From assembly GCA_036841525.1 (NCBI GenBank), contig DAITVZ010000008.1:29569-93568 (forward strand): 64,000 nucleotides of DNA. Direction: 5' to 3'. Each line of letters starts with the position of its first letter. Positions within the stretch are counted from its first letter, which is position 1. The notes beneath the pieces were generated by a model, which saw only the letters and a program-made list of their open reading frames with translations, had not been told where the DNA came from and searched no databases. Positions 59,192-64,000 of this stretch are shown here, piece by piece. The translations under genes were made by a program, and so were the position numbers. This stretch comes from JAAYEA01 sp012689325 (lineage in GTDB: Bacteria; Chloroflexota; Anaerolineae; JAAYEA01).

Positions 59192-61750
59192 CTACTGGTT
59201 GAACCAGACCTCGCGGAATTGCTCGCCGTGGCGGATCACCAACTCGCCGGAGCCAAAGTCGGCGTGCGCCCAGGGGCTGTCCACCAGCGGGTAGCCGTGC
59301 AACTGGATCGGCTGCCCAGCCACCGTGGGCGCGACGTCCCAGCCGGTGACGAACCGCCCGATGGAGGGCGACTCGTAAGCGAGCGCGCCGTCCTTCTCCT
59401 CGATGCGCGCTGCCTTGAGCGCCCGCACAAAGGCGTCAAAGCTCCCCCAGTCCGCCTCCCGCCCGCACTCGACGATCCAGGTGTTCTCCGGGGCCGTGCA
59501 GATCAGCTCGCGCCCGGCGTATTGCCCATAGTCGCCCACCTGCATCCCGTGCTGCGAATAGATGCCCACATAGCCCTTGTTGACGCGGGCAAAGGCCCAC
59601 TGGCCCTCCAGGCGCACCTCGTCCAAGCGCGCCCGCTCGAAAAAGCAGTGGGTCATCCAGGCGAACTCGCTCAGCCGCCAGGTGAGCGACATCACGTTGC
59701 GGTGCTGGATGACGCGCGGCAGGGTGGTGTGGCCCGACCAATAGTCGGGGCGCAGGCCGGAGCCCTCGCCGCAGGTGTGCGGGCACGACCAAAAGATGCT
59801 CACCTTGTTCTGCAGGGTCACCTGCGCCACGTGCGTGGAGGACTCGTATTCGCCCTTGCGATGGTCCTGCAGGCCGGAAACCATATAGTCGGGCGTGCGA
59901 TAGACGACGAAATCGGCGTGGGGCGCGGTCCCTCGCGAGATGCCCTGGCGCTGCTTGGATTCGACCACCGCGCTCTCGTCGTTGGCGATGTCATGCAGGA
60001 GCTGGGGCAGCCGGTAGAGGCTGCTGGCCAGCGACACCGGCGACATGCCGCTGGAGCCCTTGACCAGCGAGCCGGTCCCATAGAGCACCCAGCAGGTGGG
60101 CGAGGTCCCCTCGAAATCGGGGTACTTGAGATTGATGCCATAGCTGCGCCCGTGGGTGGTGCCGAAAACGCCCCGCAAGCTATCGGCGGCCAAGTTAAAG
60201 AAGGCGTAATCCAGCACCGCCCCGGCCATCTGCTGCAGCTTATAGTCCTCGCCGATGGCGAAATCATAGACATTGAGCAGCGGCGCGATGTTGACGGGGT
60301 AGTAGGAATTGGAGTGCCATTCGTCAAAGCCGAAGCGCCCGCGCTGCCGCAGCCACTCGGTGATATACATGCGGCCCTTGGTGGCGTGGTAGAGGCCGCG
60401 CTGGCGGCTGTTGGTGAACTCGTCCAGGGGGAAGAGCTGGCCCGCCATCCACTCGGCCACGTGGAAGAGCAGCCGGTGGTTCTCCGAGCCCATGTACATC
60501 ACCGTGTCGCCCGGCTCGTCCACCCAGTACTTGAAGCCCAGCACCGTGTCCTTCATCATCGCGCTGATCTGCGGGCTGAGCTGGGGGCTCTCGCGCCCGC
60601 GCTCCCAATACATCAGCCGCAGGATGCCCTGGATGACGAAATCGGCGCAGTCCTTGCGCGCGGCGATGAACTCGCAGGTCTCGCGGATGGCGCCCTCGTC
60701 GATCTGGTCGTACTGGCCCAGGGCATAGCGCGCCACCTCGGTCCAGATGGGCCGCCGCTCGATGTTGCCGGCATAGACCTCCAAGGCCAGCCGCTTGCGC
60801 TCGTCGTAGCGGTCATAGCCCTGCGGCGCGGCCACCGGCGTGGCCTTGTGGATCTCATAACTGGCGGAGGTGACAGGGCGGCCCTGGGCGTCCTGCCAGG
60901 CGCAGGCGATCTGGTACAGGCCGTCAGGCAGCTCGTCCCCCCGGCATAGCGCGACCACGCCCGCCGCCGCAGCCTGAACCTCGCGGATCACCTTGCCATC
61001 GGCGAGCAAGCTCACCTTGAGCGGCAGCGGACCCGGCGCGAGCCCCAACCTGGGGCCAACGATATGCTCGGGATAAAAGATGTCCCGCTCCAGGGTGATG
61101 CTGGACAGCTCGCGCTCCACCTGCTCGCGCGCCGCCGCCGGGATAGCCGGGTCCGTCGGCACGGCGGCGCTGACCGCGCCATCCGTGACCTCCAGGCGGA
61201 ACCCCACCTGGGCCATGCGCGCCAGCCGAAAGATGGCCACGTTGACCACGTTCTCGCCCGCCGAGAGGGGGGCCTCGAAGCGATAATCGTAGACGCCGCC
61301 CACCGCATTGATGGGATGGCCCGCGGTATCATAGACGACCCGGCCGTTGACAGAGACGAGCGCCTGGGAGATCATGCGCGTCACCAGCCGCCATTGCCGC
61401 ATGCCGGGCTGGTCCGGCGTGAGGCGCGTGGAAAGGAACGCCGCGCCCAGGTGGTTCGAGGTGTTATAGGTGCCCCAGGAGAGATATTTTTCGGGGCGGC
61501 GCACCAAGGCCCAGCGCTCCGCTTTGCCTCGGAAACGATCTTCCTGCCCCTCGCAAGGGGTCGCCGCCAGTAGGGGCTGCGCCTGCTCGTTGATCTCGGC
61601 CATGGCGGAATGGCCGACCGAGGCGCCGCGCTTTTCAAAGTAGGTCAGGCCCTGCACCTGCGCAGAGAGGTCCTCATAGAAAGGCCCCAGGATCAGCCAG
61701 GGTTTGATGATCTCGCCCGCTGGCACCTGGCGTTGGAAACCCTCGACCAT
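59192..61750 (-). CDS. Large uncharacterised protein, possibly glycan-active
   Basis: 852 residues; ATG 61750 has GGAGGT upstream. N-terminal ~320 residues look beta-rich (jelly-roll-like 'LVSVNGRVVYDTAG', 'ENVVNVAIFRLAR'). The middle (~330-600) is helical with many aromatic residues ('MGSENHRLLFHVAEWMAGQ', 'FDEWHSNSYYPVNIAPLLNVYDFA'), as in alpha/alpha-toroid polysaccharide lyases or glycosidases, and the C-terminus returns to beta. His/Tyr/Glu clusters could be catalytic. I do not recognise the family. Coupled with a sugar isomerase and divergent to a transporter gene, it fits a glycan-use locus. No signal peptide. Confidence 0.7.
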   Translation of the reverse strand: MVEGFQRQVPAGEIIKPWLILGPFYEDLSAQVQGLTYFEKRGASVGHSAMAEINEQAQPLLAATPCEGQEDRFRGKAERWALVRRPEKYLSWGTYNTSNHLGAAFLSTRLTPDQPGMRQWRLVTRMISQALVSVNGRVVYDTAGHPINAVGGVYDYRFEAPLSAGENVVNVAIFRLARMAQVGFRLEVTDGAVSAAVPTDPAIPAAAREQVERELSSITLERDIFYPEHIVGPRLGLAPGPLPLKVSLLADGKVIREVQAAAAGVVALCRGDELPDGLYQIACAWQDAQGRPVTSASYEIHKATPVAAPQGYDRYDERKRLALEVYAGNIERRPIWTEVARYALGQYDQIDEGAIRETCEFIAARKDCADFVIQGILRLMYWERGRESPQLSPQISAMMKDTVLGFKYWVDEPGDTVMYMGSENHRLLFHVAEWMAGQLFPLDEFTNSRQRGLYHATKGRMYITEWLRQRGRFGFDEWHSNSYYPVNIAPLLNVYDFAIGEDYKLQQMAGAVLDYAFFNLAADSLRGVFGTTHGRSYGINLKYPDFEGTSPTCWVLYGTGSLVKGSSGMSPVSLASSLYRLPQLLHDIANDESAVVESKQRQGISRGTAPHADFVVYRTPDYMVSGLQDHRKGEYESSTHVAQVTLQNKVSIFWSCPHTCGEGSGLRPDYWSGHTTLPRVIQHRNVMSLTWRLSEFAWMTHCFFERARLDEVRLEGQWAFARVNKGYVGIYSQHGMQVGDYGQYAGRELICTAPENTWIVECGREADWGSFDAFVRALKAARIEEKDGALAYESPSIGRFVTGWDVAPTVAGQPIQLHGYPLVDSPWAHADFGSGELVIRHGEQFREVWFNQ

Positions 61751-61770
61751 ATCGCACCTCCATGTGCAAA

Positions 61771-61799
61771 GGCCTATTCCTGGCGATCAGGAATAGGCC
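61771..61799 (-). terminator. Intergenic hairpin between the isomerase and the large protein
   Basis: Perfect 12-bp stem (GGCCTATTCCTG/CAGGAATAGGCC), 5-base loop. On the minus strand it is followed by TTTG and sits between two same-direction genes, so it may attenuate the downstream gene rather than end transcription. Confidence 0.55.
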
Positions 61800-61831
61800 C
61801 TTTTCTCACTTGGTCATTCCCCGCCTGCTGG

Positions 61832-62572
61832 CTAGAGCAGCGCCAGCATGCCCTTGACGTAGCCCAACGATTCGGCCATGCCCGGCACCGGATCATCGGG
61901 GTCCTTCTCGAATTCCAGCGCCACATGGCCCTTGTAGCCCAGGCGCAGCAAGGTCTGCAACACCGCCTTCATGTCGATGACGCCGCGGCCGATCTCGCAG
62001 GTCCGGCCTTCCGGCACGGCGGAATCCACATCCTTGATATGGAAATCGTGCATCCGGCTAAAGACCTTCTGGATATGCTCGATGGGGTCCTGGCCCAGAC
62101 GCTTGGTGTGGCCGATATCGGGGCAAACGCCCATGCGCGGATCCATGTCCTTGACCAGGTTATAGGCATCCAGCGGCAGCGGGTACTTGCTATCGCCCGG
62201 CCCGTGGTTGTGGATCGCCAGCTTGATGTCGTACTCCTGGACCATCTGGTTGCAGAAGGGCAGCGCCGGGATATCGGGGCTGGCGGTGATCACCACCATG
62301 CCGGCGGTCTTGGCGTACTCGAACACCCTGCGGATGAAGGCCTCGTCGTTGGGCATGTACACCACGCCGCAGCCCACGAGCTTGATCCCCGCATCGGCCA
62401 CCTTGGCCGCGGCGGTTTTGATCTGTTCCGGCGTGGAATCCAGGGCCAGGTGAAAGTCCTTGAGCGAGATATACTCCACATCGAGCCGCTTGTTGATGGC
62501 GATGGCCTCGTCCAGCGGAAACTTGCGGACCGAGTACGAGGTCACGCCCAGCTTGAGCCGCTTGTCTTTCAT
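61832..62572 (-). CDS. Sugar phosphate isomerase/epimerase (TIM barrel)
   Basis: 246 residues. Xylose-isomerase-like TIM barrel: 'YISLKDFHLALDSTPEQI', 'LAIHNHGPGD', 'VCPDIGHTKRLG', 'DFHIKDVD' and a C-terminal 'HVALEFEKD' supply the Glu/Asp/His metal ligands expected. It isomerises or epimerises a sugar or polyol derivative, unidentified. First gene of a two-gene operon with the large protein, divergent from an ABC substrate-binding protein. Own promoter. Confidence 0.88.
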   Translation of the reverse strand: MKDKRLKLGVTSYSVRKFPLDEAIAINKRLDVEYISLKDFHLALDSTPEQIKTAAAKVADAGIKLVGCGVVYMPNDEAFIRRVFEYAKTAGMVVITASPDIPALPFCNQMVQEYDIKLAIHNHGPGDSKYPLPLDAYNLVKDMDPRMGVCPDIGHTKRLGQDPIEHIQKVFSRMHDFHIKDVDSAVPEGRTCEIGRGVIDMKAVLQTLLRLGYKGHVALEFEKDPDDPVPGMAESLGYVKGMLALL

Positions 62573-62623
62573 GTCTCAGCCTCCTTGTGAGATGTGGGCG
62601 TCCTGCCGTCAGGATCTGGCTGC

Positions 62624-62652
62624 ACTATAACACGTTCTGCTAGGAGTGTCAA
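62624..62652 (-). promoter_or_regulatory. Promoter of the isomerase operon
   Basis: Minus strand -35 TTGACA (62652-62647), 17-base spacer, -10 TATAGT (62629-62624). Confidence 0.75.
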
Positions 62653-62687
62653 CGTGACGAGTTCCGGGGCTACTTCCGGATTTGGCG

Positions 62688-62716
62688 TTGACAACAGCTT
62701 GTCTCGAGGCTATAAT
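62688..62716 (+). promoter_or_regulatory. Consensus promoter of the ABC substrate-binding protein
   Basis: Perfect sigma70 consensus: TTGACA (62688-62693), 17-base spacer, TATAAT (62711-62716). A purine-rich leader to the ATG contains GAGGAGGG. Confidence 0.9.
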
Positions 62717-62757
62717 CTAAGCGTAGGAGGGGACTAACAGTAGAGGAGGGCAAAGCA

Positions 62758-64000
62758 ATGAATCGCAATCGGCTATCGCGTCGAGATTTTCTGCGGGCAT
62801 CCGCACTGACAGCCGTCGGCATCGCGGCCGCGAGCTGCGCCCAACCCACACCGCAGATCATCGAAAAACAAGTACCGGTGGAAAAAATCGTCAAAGAGAC
62901 CGTGGTGGTGCAGAAAGAGGTGGCGGTGGAAAAGGTGGTCACCGCCACGCCAGTCGCCATGAAGTACAAAGAGGCCCCCATGCTGGCCGGCCTGGTCCAA
63001 TCGGGCCAACTGCCCCCCGTGGATGAGCGGCTGCCGGAACAGCCCATGATCATCACTCCTCGGGAGGAAATCGGGCAATATGGCGGCACCTGGCACCGCT
63101 TGGCCGTCAGCGCTGGTGATATCCAGATCACAGGCCGCCTATCGTACGAGAACCTGGTCCGCTTCGACATCAACGGCGCGGAGGTGGTGCCGAACATCTG
63201 CCCGAGTTGGCAGATCTCTCCTGACGGCAAGGTTTTTACCTTCAAGCTGCGCAAGGGCATGAAGTGGTCCGATGGCCATCCCTTCACCGCCGACGACATC
63301 ATGTTCTACCTAAATGACCATATGGGGAACAAGGAATTGACCACCACACTGCCCGGCTGGCTCACGCCCGGCAAGCAACCTTACACGGCGGAAAAGGTGG
63401 ACGACTATACCTGGAAGATCACCTTTGGCGCGCCGGGAGGCCTGTTCATGCTCATGCTGGCCTCTAACTATGGGATGAGCTTTAGCAACTTTCCCAGGCA
63501 CTTTTGCGAGCAGTATCACGTCGGCTATGTAGACAAGGCCACGCTGGAAAAGAAGGCCAAGGACGCCGGGTTCGAGTTCTGGTATCAGCTCTACAACAAC
63601 AGAAGAGCCCAGGGCGCCAGCGGCACCGGCGAGGTTCCCGTGATCTTTGCCTGGATGATCACCGTGCCCGCGCCTAAGCAACCGGTGGTCGCGGAGCGCA
63701 ACCCCTACTACTGGAAGGTGGATACGGAAGGGAACCAACTGCCCTACATCGACCGCATCGAGCACATGATCGTTCAGGATGCGGCCCAGGTTAACTTGCG
63801 GGCCGTCGCTGGCGAGGTAGACATGCAGTTCCGGCACATGACCTTCGACAACTATCCGCTCTTCCAGGAGAACAAGGACAAAGGCGGGTACCGTATCCTA
63901 CAGTGGCAGCGGGGCTATATCACCGATAGCATGCTGCAGCCCAGCATCTGCGCCAAGGACCCCGTGCTGCGCAAGGTCATGGAGGACAAACGCTTCCGCT
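62758..64000 (+). CDS. ABC transporter substrate-binding lipoprotein (SBP family 5), 3' end outside window
   Basis: At least 414 residues; the frame is open to the window end. A Tat-type lipoprotein signal (Arg8-Arg9 in 'LSRRDFLRASA', lipobox ending at Cys27 in 'AAASCAQP') is followed by a Val/Lys/Glu-rich linker (residues ~32-65) typical of Chloroflexota binding proteins. The SBP_bac_5 fold shows 'IGQYGGTWHRL', 'GKVFTFKLRKGMKWSDGHPFTADD' in short parts, and 'EVDMQFRHM'. It captures oligopeptides or, in this context, oligosaccharides or polyols outside the membrane. Divergent to the isomerase operon, so the same regulator may control both. Confidence 0.93.
   Translation, partial: MNRNRLSRRDFLRASALTAVGIAAASCAQPTPQIIEKQVPVEKIVKETVVVQKEVAVEKVVTATPVAMKYKEAPMLAGLVQSGQLPPVDERLPEQPMIITPREEIGQYGGTWHRLAVSAGDIQITGRLSYENLVRFDINGAEVVPNICPSWQISPDGKVFTFKLRKGMKWSDGHPFTADDIMFYLNDHMGNKELTTTLPGWLTPGKQPYTAEKVDDYTWKITFGAPGGLFMLMLASNYGMSFSNFPRHFCEQYHVGYVDKATLEKKAKDAGFEFWYQLYNNRRAQGASGTGEVPVIFAWMITVPAPKQPVVAERNPYYWKVDTEGNQLPYIDRIEHMIVQDAAQVNLRAVAGEVDMQFRHMTFDNYPLFQENKDKGGYRILQWQRGYITDSMLQPSICAKDPVLRKVMEDKRFR

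Noticed and set aside
59171..60949. 592-codon plus-strand open frame opposite the 852-residue protein
   Set aside because: Shadow frame starting in a terminator hairpin, with His/Gly/Ala-rich composition.
1..64000. CRISPR arrays, insertion sequences, prophage or integrase genes
   Set aside because: No spaced direct repeats, transposase or integrase motifs, or att-like duplications of the tRNA 3' ends were seen.

Overview
This 64 kb window is GC-rich, densely coded chromosomal DNA. The best guess is a member of the Chloroflexota (Anaerolineae-like), at moderate confidence. Supporting signs are the solute-binding lipoprotein at the right edge with its charged Val/Glu/Lys-rich linker after a Tat lipoprotein signal, a class I lysyl-tRNA synthetase, the split radical-SAM/DUF2344 pair, a CHAT-FGE fusion, and many sigma70-type promoters. 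Two tRNA genes (Gln-TTG, Glu-CTC) are present. I see no rRNA, CRISPR array, insertion sequence or prophage, and no gene-free stretch longer than about 250 bases.

Layout. 1-9.4 kb (+): end of a sensor kinase; an SPFH/band 7 protein, a membrane protein, a PfkB-type kinase homologue lacking its catalytic Asp and a polyprenol/phytol-kinase-like protein; then a radical-SAM pair, a HIT protein and an MFS transporter. 9.4-13.6 kb (-): glycogen synthase and an 791-residue protein that looks like a DNA methylase with both signature motifs lost. 13.8-16.9 kb (+): tRNA-Gln, glmU, cdd and a flavodiiron protein. 17-24.7 kb (-): a DedA protein, a small membrane protein with FPWGN repeats, a five-gene operon (nitrilase-like, threonine aldolase, CPBP-like, aldo/keto reductase, alcohol dehydrogenase) behind a promoter with a perfect palindrome, and the dksA-like/lspA/rluD-like group.

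24.8-31.3 kb (+): MazG-like protein, deoC, the CHAT-FGE fusion, a class II aldolase, recO, a coiled-coil membrane protein and an M20 amidohydrolase. 31.3-32.9 kb (-): THEP1-like NTPase and AmrS. 33-45 kb (+): a degenerate receiver/GAF/PAS/kinase protein, a uronate-isomerase-like amidohydrolase, a 38-residue membrane protein, three membrane proteins for surface glycans (GT39-like, flippase, GT-C-like) and a GH38 alpha-mannosidase. The 45.1-45.3 kb gap holds a promoter, a long irregular hairpin and a terminator, so probably a non-coding RNA.

45.3-49.4 kb (-): an operon for a class III aminotransferase, a GHMP kinase and class I LysRS, divergent from an M20 peptidase (+). Then come a DMT transporter fused to a PAP2-like domain, a cupin epimerase, a Tat-signal protein (-), selA (-) and an alkyltransferase-like protein (-). 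55.5-64 kb: tRNA-Glu, a URO-D-like protein, a polyphosphate kinase 2 group (-), a large carbohydrate-active-looking protein and a sugar isomerase (-), divergent from an ABC substrate-binding protein that runs off the window.

Overall this is a heterotroph with glycogen storage, polyphosphate use, glycan synthesis and breakdown, an oxygen/NO-detoxifying flavodiiron protein and selenocysteine capacity. The most unusual items are the CHAT-FGE fusion, the degenerate methylase, the putative structured RNA, several enzymes with missing catalytic residues, the DMT-PAP2 fusion and the FPWGN repeat protein.
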